DNA of 64,000 nucleotides from assembly GCF_000334895.1 (NCBI RefSeq), contig NZ_BAFM01000008.1, positions 62,001-126,000 on the forward strand, given 5' to 3'. The position numbers and the translations under genes were made by a program. Within the stretch, counting starts at the first letter, position 1; every line of letters begins with the position of its first letter. Below are positions 25,712-35,243 of this stretch, piece after piece. This stretch comes from Halococcus agarilyticus. GTDB taxonomy: Archaea; Halobacteriota; Halobacteria; Halobacteriales; Halococcaceae. Under the pieces are notes generated by a model. It searched no databases, had not been told where the DNA came from, and saw nothing but the letters and a program-made list of their open reading frames with translations.

Positions 25712-27027
25712 GCCTCGTCCGGATGACGAAGTGGCGGACGCTGGTGCTCGCCACCGCGGGATTCAACCTCTCCTTTCTGATCTGGTTTTCCTTCGCCCCC
25801 TTCACCGGCCCGATGGCCGCGGAGTTCGGCCTCTCGCTCGCGGAGATCGGGATCCTCGCGAGCGCGGCGATCTGGCTCGCGCCGTTCGGGCGGATCCTGA
25901 CGGGGTGGCTCTCGGACAAGTACGGCGCGCCGACCGTGTTCGCGATCGTGCTCGCGTACGTCGGCGTGTTCTCGATGGCGAGCGCGTTCGCGGAGAGCTA
26001 CGCGGTCTTCTTCGTCGAGCGGTTGATCGTCGCCACCGCGGGGATCACGTTCGTCATCGGCATCCAGCACGTCTCGGAGTGGTTTCCCGAGGAGCAGTTG
26101 GGCACCGCCGAGGGGATCTATGCCGGCATCGGCAACGCCGGGGCCGCGGGCGGCGCGTTGATCCTCCCGCGCGTGTTCGGCACGAACTGGAACGGGCCGC
26201 TGTTCGACACGAACTGGCGGGCGGCCTTCTTCTACACGGGCGTCGTCGCGATCCTGATGGCCGTCGTCTACTACGCGATCGGTGAGGCCGCATCGAGCGA
26301 GCAGCGTCGCCAGACGACCGCCGAGAGCGCGACCCTGAAGCAGTGGGTTCACACGGCGACGCGGTACGGAACGGTCGTGCTCGCGCTCGCGTACGTGATG
26401 AGCTTCGGTCTCGAACTCTCGATGAACGGGTGGCTCGCGACCTACTACCGGGAGGGGTTCGCCACCGACGATCTCGTGCTCGCGAGCACGTTCGCGGCGA
26501 CGTTCTCGCTCGCGGCCGGCCTGTTGCGCCCCATCGGTGGCTACGTCAGCGACGTGCTCGCACGGCGTGAGCGGGACATCCTGCCGTTCTTCCGGGGTCG
26601 CTACCGCGAGCAGTGGACGTTCGTCGCGCTCGTCTTCGTCGTCGTGACGATGATGTTGATGACCCTCGCCGGCCTCTCCGGTGCGGTCACCGTGGCGGTC
26701 GGGGCCGGCTTCCTCGTCGGGACGGCGTGTGCGTTCGCCGAGGGAGCGATCTTCGCCCAGGTGCCGGCGATGTTCCCGAACAGTTCGGGGGCCGTCGCGG
26801 GCGTCGTCGGCGGGATCGGTACCATCGGCGGCATCGTCTACCCCCTGGTGTACTCCTCGTCGCTCTTCGGAACCCTCCACGTCGGCTACGCCGTCGTGGG
26901 GATCTCGATGATCCCCATCGTGCTCCTCAACGCGTGGGTCTACCGCCCCGAGATCGCCCGTCGCGCCCATCTCGACGGCTTCCTCGCTCGAAAGAGCGGT
27001 GTCGACGCGACCGGTAGCGACGACTGA
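25708..27027 (+). CDS. nasB: Nitrate/nitrite transporter (NarK-type MFS)
   Basis: A 439-residue major facilitator protein with about 12 hydrophobic segments. NarK/NasA-type signatures are visible: [19 protein letters not shown] at TM1, [18 protein letters not shown] (loop 2-3), and the nitrate signature regions [17 protein letters not shown] and [15 protein letters not shown]. It imports nitrate for the reductase encoded just upstream. The GTG start overlaps the nasA stop (GTGA), so the two are translationally coupled. Confidence 0.92.
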   Translation: MSLVRMTKWRTLVLATAGFNLSFLIWFSFAPFTGPMAAEFGLSLAEIGILASAAIWLAPFGRILTGWLSDKYGAPTVFAIVLAYVGVFSMASAFAESYAVFFVERLIVATAGITFVIGIQHVSEWFPEEQLGTAEGIYAGIGNAGAAGGALILPRVFGTNWNGPLFDTNWRAAFFYTGVVAILMAVVYYAIGEAASSEQRRQTTAESATLKQWVHTATRYGTVVLALAYVMSFGLELSMNGWLATYYREGFATDDLVLASTFAATFSLAAGLLRPIGGYVSDVLARRERDILPFFRGRYREQWTFVALVFVVVTMMLMTLAGLSGAVTVAVGAGFLVGTACAFAEGAIFAQVPAMFPNSSGAVAGVVGGIGTIGGIVYPLVYSSSLFGTLHVGYAVVGISMIPIVLLNAWVYRPEIARRAHLDGFLARKSGVDATGSDD

Positions 27028-27134
27028 CGCGGACCGGGAACCGATCGGGAAGCCGGTCGGTCGAGGCGGTGTCGGGGCACGCTCGATGGGCGCGGAGCAC
27101 CCCCCTCGGGACGACGCGGGGAGGCGACTCCGTG

Positions 27135-27236
27135 CTAGTCCGCACCGTGTCGCGGTGTGTAGCCGCAGTTCTCACACTGTAGCGATCCGTCGACGCGCGC
27201 GATCCGTTCCCTGCAGTTCGGACAGTCGAACTGCAT
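27135..27236 (-). CDS. Zinc-finger microprotein, 33 residues
   Basis: ATG 27236 gives a 33-residue protein with two CxxC knuckles (FDCPNCRERI and LQCENCGYTP), a minimal zinc ribbon. Haloarchaea encode many such one-domain zinc-finger microproteins; some in Haloferax are implicated in swarming or biofilm control. The longer frame upstream has atypical composition and is left out. An AT-rich ATCCAATAAACC stretch lies about 30 bases upstream as a possible promoter. Confidence 0.65.
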   Translation of the reverse strand: MQFDCPNCRERIARVDGSLQCENCGYTPRHGAD

Positions 27237-27560
27237 CGTGACCGGTTGGTGGCGGAGATCGACATCCAATAAACCTTCCCACGTCGATCGTCGATAGTCG
27301 GTCGAAGCGATCCCGTTCGTCGATGTGAACGAATCGTGCGTGCTTCGGGAAGTGTGGTCGAGAAATACAATCGGTTGGACAAACCACACGGTCGATTCGC
27401 TCCTCGTTCGTTATCGACGCGAGCAACCGCTACTGCGGTTGGTCCGGTCGATCCTCAAGTAATACTTGTTTCGCAGGCGATCGGATAGTGCAGCTGGTTA
27501 TGTACGGTCTACGTTCCTCGGTGAACTCGGTACCGCCTCTCGGAAGCGGCGGGATCCGAT

Positions 27561-29522
27561 TCAGATGTTCGTCACACGCTGGTACTCGTCGCTGAGCGCG
27601 GCGGCGTCCTCGGGGAGGAGGGCCACCACCAGGTACTCGGCGTACTCTTCGAAGTACTCGACCAGCGCCGCGATCCGATCGGAGTCGAGCGCCTCCAGCG
27701 AGTCGATCACGATGAACGGCAGCGACTCGTGGAGGTCGTGGACGAGGTAGCCCGCGAGCGCAAAGACCAGCCCGGTGACTTCGCGTTCGCTCTCCGAGAG
27801 GTGGGCGATCGAGTCCTCGTAGGTCGCACCCTCGTCGGTGCTCCGGATCACGTGGAGGTCGAACACGCCGCGCTCGACTTTCCGCCGACCTTCCCGTACT
27901 GTCTGCTGGGTGCGCTCGATCCAGATCCGTTCGATGTTCGCGTAATCGAGCACACCGAGGATGGTCTCCATGTGGTCGTTGAACGCCTCGACCGCCTCGG
28001 CCTCCAACTGTTCGATCCGGGTGCGGAGGTCGGCGAGTTCGTCCTGGAGCTCCTCGCGGCGGTCGGTCAGTCGATCGCGTTCGTCGAGATCCTCCTCCAC
28101 GCTCGCGATCTCCTCGCGAACGTCGTCGAGATCGCTTTCGAGCCGGCCGAGTTCGAACTCGAGCTGGTTTGCCTCCTTGTGCCGATCGAGCAGCTCGCTC
28201 TGTTCTTGCCCCTCCAGCTCCTCGACGGCGGCCTCGCGCTCGTCGATCTCGTCCTCCAGAGTGCTGCGCTCGTCGGTGAGCTCTTCGAGGGTCGACTCGC
28301 GCTGGGTGATCTCGCGCTCGACCTCGTCGAGCTTGCGGTCGACGCGCTCGCGTCGGTCGCGATCGCCCCGAAGGTCGTCGCGTCGGTCGGTCAGCTCGTC
28401 GAGTTCGGCGTCGACCTCGTTGCGTTTCGACGACCGGTCGCGACGGAGCTCCCGGAGACTGTCGAGCGTGTCGTCGATCGTGTCGCGCTCGACCTCGCTC
28501 CCGCAGGTCCAGCACACCGTGGTGTCCTCCACCAACTGGTCGGTGAGCGCCTCGCCCTCGGTCTCCGTGCCGGTACTCTCACGGTCCTGAAGTGCGGCGT
28601 GAAGCTCGGGGTTGTCGCCGTCGAGGAGGTCCTCGTTGAACTGGAGGATGCGCTGGAGCTGGTTGATCGTCGACTCCAGGGATTGCTTGTGATCGCGGAG
28701 GCGGTCGATCTCGGCCTCGATCTCGTCGAGATCGCCCGCGGGCGTCTCGGGGAGGTCGGTCATGTTCGCTTCGAGCTCGTCGCGCTCGTCTTCGAGCGCC
28801 CCGATGCTCTCGCGTTCGGTGTCGATCCGGTAGCGAACGTCCTCCAGATCGGAGCGCACGTCCTGGAGATCGTCGAGCGCGTCCTCGAAGGCGTTTTTCT
28901 GTTCTCTGGTGTCGTCGACGCTTTCGTCGGCGTCCTCGATCTCGGCCTCCTTCTCGTCGAGCTCGGCGCGCTTGTCCTCGATCCGGTCCTCGAGGCGTGT
29001 CTTCTCGGTTTCGAGCTCGGGCAGTCGCGAGTCGAGCGATTTCAGCCTGTCGAGCTCGTCGTCAAGGTTGCGTTTCTCGGCCTCCAGCTGTTCGATCTCG
29101 GCGTTGACCGCGGCGGTGTCCACGGGCTGCATGATGACCTCGCGGAGGTCGTCGTCGCGCGCGACCGCCTGGCGGGCCTCGTTGGATTCGAGCAGGAACG
29201 CGAACAGTTCGGCAGCCTCGGTGTCCTCGAGGTAGGGATCGCCGTCGAAGACCACCGTACCGTTCCGGCGTTCGAGCGTGCGAGTGTAGGTCTCGCCGGC
29301 GAGATCGAGCGCGACCTCGCCGTGGTCGGCGTCCCCCTTGAGCGAGACGCGATCGCTCCCGAGCGTGGCCATCAACGCCTGGAGGAGCGACGTTCGGTTG
29401 GTAGCGTTTCGGCCGGTGAGGGAGGTGACGCCGGGCGAAAACGCGATCTCGGTGGTGTCGATGCCGCCGACGTTCTCGACGGTGAGCTCGGCGTGTTCTT
29501 CGGTAGCCCGTGATTGACTCAT
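27561..29522 (-). CDS. Archaea-specific SMC-related protein (Rad50/Sph-like)
   Basis: A 653-residue protein. An N-terminal ATPase half (1-130) is followed by a coiled coil (about 140-330), a zinc-hook-like CWTCG (Cys337/Cys340), a second coiled coil (about 350-510) and a C-terminal ATPase half. The nucleotide motifs are unusual: the P-loop reads GRNATNRT (37-44, Arg for Lys), the signature is LSESE (575), and the Walker B Asp607 is followed by Ser608 where Glu is usual. I recall the same wording in related haloarchaeal Sph/SMC-like proteins. Relatives are often next to rdfA (rod formation); no rdfA is seen here. ATG 29522 starts MSQSRATEEH. Confidence 0.85.
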   Translation of the reverse strand: MSQSRATEEHAELTVENVGGIDTTEIAFSPGVTSLTGRNATNRTSLLQALMATLGSDRVSLKGDADHGEVALDLAGETYTRTLERRNGTVVFDGDPYLEDTEAAELFAFLLESNEARQAVARDDDLREVIMQPVDTAAVNAEIEQLEAEKRNLDDELDRLKSLDSRLPELETEKTRLEDRIEDKRAELDEKEAEIEDADESVDDTREQKNAFEDALDDLQDVRSDLEDVRYRIDTERESIGALEDERDELEANMTDLPETPAGDLDEIEAEIDRLRDHKQSLESTINQLQRILQFNEDLLDGDNPELHAALQDRESTGTETEGEALTDQLVEDTTVCWTCGSEVERDTIDDTLDSLRELRRDRSSKRNEVDAELDELTDRRDDLRGDRDRRERVDRKLDEVEREITQRESTLEELTDERSTLEDEIDEREAAVEELEGQEQSELLDRHKEANQLEFELGRLESDLDDVREEIASVEEDLDERDRLTDRREELQDELADLRTRIEQLEAEAVEAFNDHMETILGVLDYANIERIWIERTQQTVREGRRKVERGVFDLHVIRSTDEGATYEDSIAHLSESEREVTGLVFALAGYLVHDLHESLPFIVIDSLEALDSDRIAALVEYFEEYAEYLVVALLPEDAAALSDEYQRVTNI

Positions 29523-30046
29523 CGTTCGTCCTCCCGTAACAGGGGGGGCTACTAAGTTCTTGTTGCTCGGGACACTACTCGGTCGCCCCGCGTCACGGTC
29601 TGTAACGATACTACGGCTGTTATAGCGACGGAGCCGCACGTCACCCCCGCATCTGTTGAGTGACGAACACTCGATCGCGACTGGTTCACACCGGGTGAAA
29701 AACAACCGATACGTCGAGTAGCCACGCATCATCGTGAGGCTCGGTATCACGACACTGCCCGTTCGAACCCATCGTTTACCGTGTATGAACGGTGTGGCGA
29801 CGAGGGTGCTTCGCCTCTGGTGAAAAATACCGTCTCGTTCGTCCCGAGACGACAGGGTAGATCGGGCCCGTCGTTTCGTTCGTCACTTCCGAGTGAAAAA
29901 CTACCGTCTACAGGATCGGATCCGGCCGAGAACCGTCGCAATCGGCAGTTATCGAACAGATATCACGGGAACGTCCCGAATCGTACCACGTCGTCGTTTC
30001 TCCCCTGACGAAATCCTTTTGATCGCGCGGCCGTTCGGGTCGCGGT
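29523..30046. other. Intergenic region, AT-richer, no gene seen
   Basis: It lies between the divergent SMC-like and IclR genes. It contains AACTTAGTAG-like and TTATAG-like stretches suitable as promoters for the minus-strand gene, and AAATCCTTTTGATC about 30 bases before the IclR start. Short open frames lack coding character. Confidence 0.4.
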
Positions 30047-30838
30047 ATGTCCGGGAGCAACACGCCGCGGTTGGTGAACGCGACGGAGACGTCGCTCGCC
30101 ATCGTCGAGGCCGTTCGCGATCGCGACGGGGCGACGCTCACCGAGGTCGCCGACGGACTCGACATCGGGTACAGCACCGCCCACAACCACCTCGCGACGC
30201 TCTGTGCGAACAACTGGCTCGTCAAGCACGACGGCGAGTACGACATCGGCCTGAAGTTCCTCTCCTTCGGGGAGTACGCACGGCGTCGAACGCCCCACTA
30301 CGACGTCGCGAGGCGACACATGCACGAGCTGACCGAGCGGACCAACCTCGAAGTCGAGTTCCTCGTCGAGGAGTACGGCCGGCTCATTTCGATCGTGGAC
30401 ATGATCGGCGACGCCGGCGGGTTCGGGCCGCCGGAGGACGGCAAGTGGCTGCGGGTTGGCGAGTACTACTACCTCCACAACACGGCCTCGGGTAAGGCGA
30501 TCCTCGCCGAACTCCCCGACGAGCGGGTCGAGGCGATCCTCGATCAGTGGGGTCTCCCGGCGGAAACCCCGTACTCGGTCACCGACCGCGACGAGCTCGA
30601 CGCCCAGCTCGCGACGATCCGCGAACAGGGGTACGCCGAGACCGAACAGGAGGTCGTCGAGGGGTTCGCCAACGCCGGGACCGCCGTCCAGTACCCCGAC
30701 GGGCGGGTCCTCGGTGGGATCAGCGTGGGCTGGCCGACGTACCTCTACAGCGACGGCGTCGATGCCGAAGTCATCGAGCAGCTGCTCGACACCGCCGCGT
30801 CGATCGAAGAGCGGATCGCTGCCACGTCGTCGGACTGA
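30047..30838 (+). CDS. IclR family transcriptional regulator
   Basis: A 263-residue regulator. The N-terminal winged HTH (TSLAIVEAVRDRDGATLTEV, DIGYSTAHNHLATL) precedes an IclR effector domain (PHYDVARRHMHELTER, NTASGKAILAELPDERV, QEVVEGFANAGTAV). The end of the protein (GRVLGGISVGWPTYLY) is normal length. It sits immediately upstream of, and in the same direction as, the CoA-reductase gene, so it is the best candidate for local control of the amine/C3-acid cluster. ATG 30047 is preceded by an AT-rich element at typical promoter distance. Confidence 0.88.
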   Translation: MSGSNTPRLVNATETSLAIVEAVRDRDGATLTEVADGLDIGYSTAHNHLATLCANNWLVKHDGEYDIGLKFLSFGEYARRRTPHYDVARRHMHELTERTNLEVEFLVEEYGRLISIVDMIGDAGGFGPPEDGKWLRVGEYYYLHNTASGKAILAELPDERVEAILDQWGLPAETPYSVTDRDELDAQLATIREQGYAETEQEVVEGFANAGTAVQYPDGRVLGGISVGWPTYLYSDGVDAEVIEQLLDTAASIEERIAATSSD

Positions 30839-30915
30839 GGACGAACTATCTCCGAGATGTCGGAGCTGCGACGAAAGTGTTTTGTCGGGCCGTTTCGTCG
30901 GCCGACGTGGATACC

Positions 30916-32814
30916 ATGGCAGCCGACGACACCACCATCGGTAGCGCTATCGACGACGAAACCAGGCGTGAGCTCGTCGACACCGACGATCTCCTTCCGA
31001 CCGGTTCGGCGTTCGTCCCGGGCGAAACGCCGATCCCCGACTACCAGTTGGCGTGGGGGATCACGAGCGACGACGAGGGCGACCCGATTCACGGCGAGCC
31101 CACGGCCGACGACGCCGAACGGGAGCTCGTGATCCCGGTCGAGGAGCCGGGGCCCAACGAGGCGCTGCTGTACATGCTCACCTCGGAGGTCAACTACAAC
31201 GACGTCTGGGCGGTCACCGGCGTGCCGGTCTCGACGTTCGCGGGCCACGACCGCGACTGGCACGTCACGGGTTCGGGCGGGCTCGCGCTGGTCGCCGAAA
31301 CCGGGGCCGGCGTCGCGGACGAGGGCCGGATCGCGGTCGGCGACCTCGTCCACGTCTACGCGGGGAAGTTCGACGCGCTCTCGCCGAAGGCCGGCCGGGA
31401 CCCGATGTTCGCCGACTTCCGGATCCAGGGGTACGAGACGCCGGACGGCTCCCACCAGCAGTTCGTGACCGCCCAGGCGACCCAGCTGTTCGAGCCCCCC
31501 TCGACCCTCGACCTCACCGAGGCGGGCAGCTACATCCTCACGATGGGGACCATCTACCGCGCGCTGACGAACACGCTCGACGTGGAGCCGGGGAGTGATC
31601 TCTTCGTCGAGGGGGCCTCGACCGGTACCGGCCGTGACGCCGTCGAGATGGCGGTGAGCCGGGGGCTCGACGTCACGGGGCTCGTTTCGAGCGACGAGCG
31701 CGCCGAGCGCGCAAAGGGGGTCGGAGCCGACGCGGCGATCGACCGCACGCAGGACGCACTCTCCGGAGCCATGCGGATGGTGCCGAACGATCCCGCCGCG
31801 GTCGAGGACTGGGTGGCCGCCGGCGAGCCGCTGCTGGAGGAGTTCCGTGCGAAAAACGACGGCGAGCTCGCCGACTACGCCATCTCCCACGCCGGTCAGG
31901 AGGCGTTCTCCCGATCCTACCAACTCCTCGACGAGGGCGGCCGGCTCACGTTCTACGGCGCGTCGACGGGCTACGAGATGGCGTTCGTTGGCAAGGGCGG
32001 TGCGACGACGCCGGGCGAGATGTACGACCGCTCGGCGCTCCGGCCGGGCGGGGGCGTGCTCGTCTGGTACGGCACCCCCGACGGGATCGAGGGGACCACC
32101 GACGAGGTCGGCGAGGCCGCGATCGAGGCGGCGCTCGATCGGCGCGCACGTGTGGCCGTCGTCACCGAATCGGAGGAACAGGCCGACGCCGTCGAGTCGG
32201 CACACGACGTCGAGGGTGCGGTCAGCCTCGAACACCTGGCGGCCGAGAACGACGCGGTCGCGTTCGAGCCGCTGCCCGAGCTTCCGAAACCATCCGAACC
32301 CGACGCGCTCGCCGCGACGGTCGGCGAGTACACGAACAAGCTGTTCAAACCCGTCGGGATCGCCACGGGCGAGCTCCTCGCCACGCCGAACAATCCCCGT
32401 GGGAACCCGGACGTCGTCTTCGAGCGCGCGGGTCAGAACACGCTCGGGACGTCGACGATGCTCTGTGCGTCGTTCGAGGGCGAGGTGGTGTACGCCGAGG
32501 CGATGGCCGACCGGCGCTACTCGTTTTACGCGCCCCAGGTCTGGATGCGCCAGCGCCGGATCCACATGCCGACGACCGAAATCTTCGGCACGCACATGAA
32601 GAACACCTACGAGGTGCTGAAGATGAACGAGGAGATCGAGCGCGGGGTTTTCGACGTCCCGCGGACCCATCTCGTCGACTGGGACGACGCCCCCGAAGCC
32701 CATCAGGACATGTGGGAGAACAACCACGAGGAGGGATCGTACGTCATCAACCACGCGCTCCCCGAGGACGGGATCGAATCGAAGGACGAGCTCTTCGCGG
32801 CCTGGGACGTCTGA
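30916..32814 (+). CDS. Crotonyl/acrylyl-CoA reductase-like MDR-family enzyme
   Basis: A 632-residue zinc-free medium-chain reductase resembling crotonyl-CoA reductase/carboxylase and the reductase domain of propionyl-CoA synthase. Features: NEALLYMLTSEVNYNDVWAV (GroES-like part), DLFVEGASTGTGRDAVEMAV (nucleotide fold), VTGLVSSDERAERAKGVGAD, and a repeated C-terminal half with LFYAPQ-like sequence (SFYAPQVWMRQRRIHM). It would reduce an enoyl-CoA such as acrylyl-CoA to propionyl-CoA with NADPH. It is longer than the usual 330-450 residues. It is preceded by the IclR gene and followed by a convergent crotonase gene. Confidence 0.78.
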   Translation: MAADDTTIGSAIDDETRRELVDTDDLLPTGSAFVPGETPIPDYQLAWGITSDDEGDPIHGEPTADDAERELVIPVEEPGPNEALLYMLTSEVNYNDVWAVTGVPVSTFAGHDRDWHVTGSGGLALVAETGAGVADEGRIAVGDLVHVYAGKFDALSPKAGRDPMFADFRIQGYETPDGSHQQFVTAQATQLFEPPSTLDLTEAGSYILTMGTIYRALTNTLDVEPGSDLFVEGASTGTGRDAVEMAVSRGLDVTGLVSSDERAERAKGVGADAAIDRTQDALSGAMRMVPNDPAAVEDWVAAGEPLLEEFRAKNDGELADYAISHAGQEAFSRSYQLLDEGGRLTFYGASTGYEMAFVGKGGATTPGEMYDRSALRPGGGVLVWYGTPDGIEGTTDEVGEAAIEAALDRRARVAVVTESEEQADAVESAHDVEGAVSLEHLAAENDAVAFEPLPELPKPSEPDALAATVGEYTNKLFKPVGIATGELLATPNNPRGNPDVVFERAGQNTLGTSTMLCASFEGEVVYAEAMADRRYSFYAPQVWMRQRRIHMPTTEIFGTHMKNTYEVLKMNEEIERGVFDVPRTHLVDWDDAPEAHQDMWENNHEEGSYVINHALPEDGIESKDELFAAWDV

Positions 32815-32896
32815 GAACGCGCGGTTCGTTCGGCTTTCTCGCTCCGGTCCACTCGCTTCGCGATCCGGACGAATCACCGAACGGTCGCGGTGCTGC

Positions 32897-33703
32897 TCAG
32901 TTCTTTTCGGCGGTTCGCATCCAGTCGATGGCGGCCGAGACGCCCTCCTCGTCGGCGATCTCGTGGAACTCCTGGGCGGTCTCGGTTTCGGCGGAGGCCG
33001 CGTAGAGGTACTTCGCGACGTTCGCGGCGGAGTTCGACCGGTAGCCCTGGGTCTCCTGGACGTCGTTGAGGGTGTCCTTCAGCAGCTTCGTGATCGCGCT
33101 CGGGACGCGCTTCATGTGATCGACCTCGTCCATCACCGTGTCCATGAGTTCCTCCTCGGACACGACGCGGTTGACGATCCCCATCCGCTCGGCCTCCGTG
33201 GCGTCGACGTGCTTGCCCGTGTAGAACAGCTCGCGCGCGTGTTTCAGCGATCCCGTCACGAACGGCAGCACCATCGCCGGCGGGAGCTCGCCCATCCGCA
33301 TGTCGGGGAAGCCGAACTCCGAGCGCTCGGTGGCGAACGTGAGGTCACAGACCAGCGCGAGGTTGCAGCCGCCGGCGAGGGCGTAGCCGTCGACGGCGGC
33401 GATCACGGGAATGGATAGATTGTAGATCGCGTCGAGATGGGTGTACTCCGACTCGATGATCGTGTCCATCGACGGCTCCTCGTCGGCCCCGAAGTCGTAG
33501 CCCGACGAGAACGCGCGGCCGTTGCCCGTCAGCACGACCGCGCGCACGTCGGCCGCGTCCTCCGCGGCCGCGAGCGCGGCTTCGAGTTCGTCGAGGAGCC
33601 CCGTACTCAGTGCGTTGAGCGTGTCGGGGTCGTCGAGGGTGACGATACGCGCGCCGTTCTCGGTTCGCACGTCGAGGTGATCGTAGTCGCTCATCGGTTG
33701 CAT
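32897..33703 (-). CDS. Enoyl-CoA hydratase/isomerase family protein
   Basis: A 268-residue crotonase-fold protein. Oxyanion-hole segments are RAFSSGYDFGAD and VDGYALAGGCNLALVCD. The two Glu of hydratases (rat Glu144 and Glu164) correspond here to Asn (GGCNLAL) and Asp (FPDMRMGE), so classical hydration of enoyl-CoA is doubtful; isomerase, lyase or other CoA chemistry is possible. ATG 33703 is preferred to ATG 33694 because a TATA box centred at 33729 would place the transcript start there. It probably acts with the reductase and acyl-CoA synthetase nearby. Confidence 0.82.
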   Translation of the reverse strand: MQPMSDYDHLDVRTENGARIVTLDDPDTLNALSTGLLDELEAALAAAEDAADVRAVVLTGNGRAFSSGYDFGADEEPSMDTIIESEYTHLDAIYNLSIPVIAAVDGYALAGGCNLALVCDLTFATERSEFGFPDMRMGELPPAMVLPFVTGSLKHARELFYTGKHVDATEAERMGIVNRVVSEEELMDTVMDEVDHMKRVPSAITKLLKDTLNDVQETQGYRSNSAANVAKYLYAASAETETAQEFHEIADEEGVSAAIDWMRTAEKN

Positions 33704-33725
33704 CTCCGTCTCGCTCGCAGTCGGG

Positions 33726-33732
33726 CTTATAC
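33726..33732 (-). promoter_or_regulatory. TATA box of the crotonase gene
   Basis: On the minus strand GTATAAG is centred about 26 bases before ATG 33703. This spacing favours leaderless initiation at the upstream of two nearby ATGs. Confidence 0.5.
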
Positions 33733-33770
33733 CCGTCGGTACCTGTCAGCCAGGAGTGGTTCCCACCCAG

Positions 33771-35000
33771 TCAGCTCCGCTGCGCCTGCCACGACGCCAT
33801 CGGGGCGAAGTCGAAGTCGGTGTCACGGGTGTCGAACCGATCGAGCCGGTGGGGGTCGCGCGGGAAGGGACACGCCTCGTCCGTGAGGAACGATCTGACG
33901 GCGGCACCGATGCTCTTGGTCGCCATCACCCCGGCCCCGTGAAAGCCCGCAGCGACCGCCAGGCCGTCGGGCCCCTCGTCGGGCGCGTCGACGATCGGCC
34001 TGGCGTCCGGCGTCGTGCAGTCGGCCATCGGACAGACTTCCCAGCGAACGACGTCGTCCGCGGGGTCGACGTGCGCGAGCAGTTCCGGAAGGTCCTCGTT
34101 CAGCAACCGTTCTAGCCGGGGACCGATCTGCTCGTGATCCTCGCCGCGAACACCCGAGGGCTCCGCCTCCTGCGCCCCCTCCGCACCGTTGCGGGTGCTG
34201 CTGTGGGGCCCTCGATCGAGCGCCTCGTCGCCGTAGTAGTGTTCGATACCGACGATCAGGTGATCGTCCCGCGTGGGTCGCCAGTAGCATTGCTCCTGCC
34301 AGTCGCCACCCATTGGGTACTCGTCCGGCAGTTCGACGTCGAGATAGGCGACGTTCCAGACGAACTTCCTGATGGGGAGCGGGAGCACGTCCGCGAGCAG
34401 GGGTCGCGTTCCCGATCCCGCCGCGACGACGACCGACTCGGCGTCGACCCGTTGGTACTCCGTCTCGACGCCCACTGCGGCTCCGTTCTCGACGCACACC
34501 GACTCGACCAGCGTGTCCGGCCGAAACTCGACGCCACGTTCCACGCACAGGCGCTGCAGCGTCGACAGCCACTCGTCGATGTCGAAGTAGCCGGTGTACT
34601 CGTCCCAGACGAGCACCTTCTCGTACGGCGAGTCGTCGTCGAACGTCTCGTTCCACCGATCGTACTCGCCCGGCTCGCGCAGCGTGACCCACTCCCGCTC
34701 GGCGACCGTCTCGGCCCGCTCGATTTCGCCGGTGCGGACGCCCCGGACGAACTCGCGCTCCGTGTACTCGAAGACGCCCGTTCCGTCCATCTCCTCGAAG
34801 AACTCGACGGCGTGACGGGCCCACTCCGGCTGCTCGGGGTAGTCGACGGGCGTCGTGATGACGCCGGAGGCGCGGCTCGACGTCCCGTTGCCGATACGAT
34901 CGCCGTCGACCACCAGCACGTCGTGATCGGGTGCCAAGTGCCACGCGGAAGACAGACCCGCGACACCGGATCCGACGATGACGACATCGAACTCGGACAT
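33771..35000 (-). CDS. FAD-dependent amine/amino acid oxidoreductase (DAO family) 1
   Basis: A 409-residue flavoprotein of the D-amino acid oxidase fold. The dinucleotide motif FDVVIVGSGVAGLSSAW starts at residue 3, followed by SRASGVITTPVDYPEQPEW and a C-terminal FAD motif (PDGLAVAAGFHGAGVMATKS). A polar insertion of about 30 residues (around SSTRNGAEGAQEAE) interrupts the substrate domain. Such enzymes oxidise secondary or primary amines or gamma-glutamylated amines; PuuB belongs to the same fold. ATG 35000 starts MSEFDVV. It is divergent from the acyl-CoA synthetase gene and paralogous to the enzyme at 40386-41552. Confidence 0.85.
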   Translation of the reverse strand: MSEFDVVIVGSGVAGLSSAWHLAPDHDVLVVDGDRIGNGTSSRASGVITTPVDYPEQPEWARHAVEFFEEMDGTGVFEYTEREFVRGVRTGEIERAETVAEREWVTLREPGEYDRWNETFDDDSPYEKVLVWDEYTGYFDIDEWLSTLQRLCVERGVEFRPDTLVESVCVENGAAVGVETEYQRVDAESVVVAAGSGTRPLLADVLPLPIRKFVWNVAYLDVELPDEYPMGGDWQEQCYWRPTRDDHLIVGIEHYYGDEALDRGPHSSTRNGAEGAQEAEPSGVRGEDHEQIGPRLERLLNEDLPELLAHVDPADDVVRWEVCPMADCTTPDARPIVDAPDEGPDGLAVAAGFHGAGVMATKSIGAAVRSFLTDEACPFPRDPHRLDRFDTRDTDFDFAPMASWQAQRS

Positions 35001-35243
35001 TGCGGTTGGTACGCACACCCGCACTCACTAAACGCTATCGGGCACGGCAAACGGCAGGACGGCCGGTCTCGCCAGCGAAACGCAGTTCTACCGAAGGAAT
35101 CGACGAGGAACAGCCGATTGTAAGCAGGATCGTCGTGGCGACCGCTCGTTTCGGGCTCGCCGTCACTCGCTGCGGCCGCAGGCGCTGACACGCCGATCCT
35201 GACGACCGAAAGCTACTAACGAGCGGTGTGCGAACCTCCACCG

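Noticed and set aside
29747-29941. A 64-codon minus-strand frame between the SMC-like and IclR genes
   Set aside because: Composition is atypical and I find no start signal or recognisable domain; the rod-formation gene rdfA, expected in some relatives, is not this.
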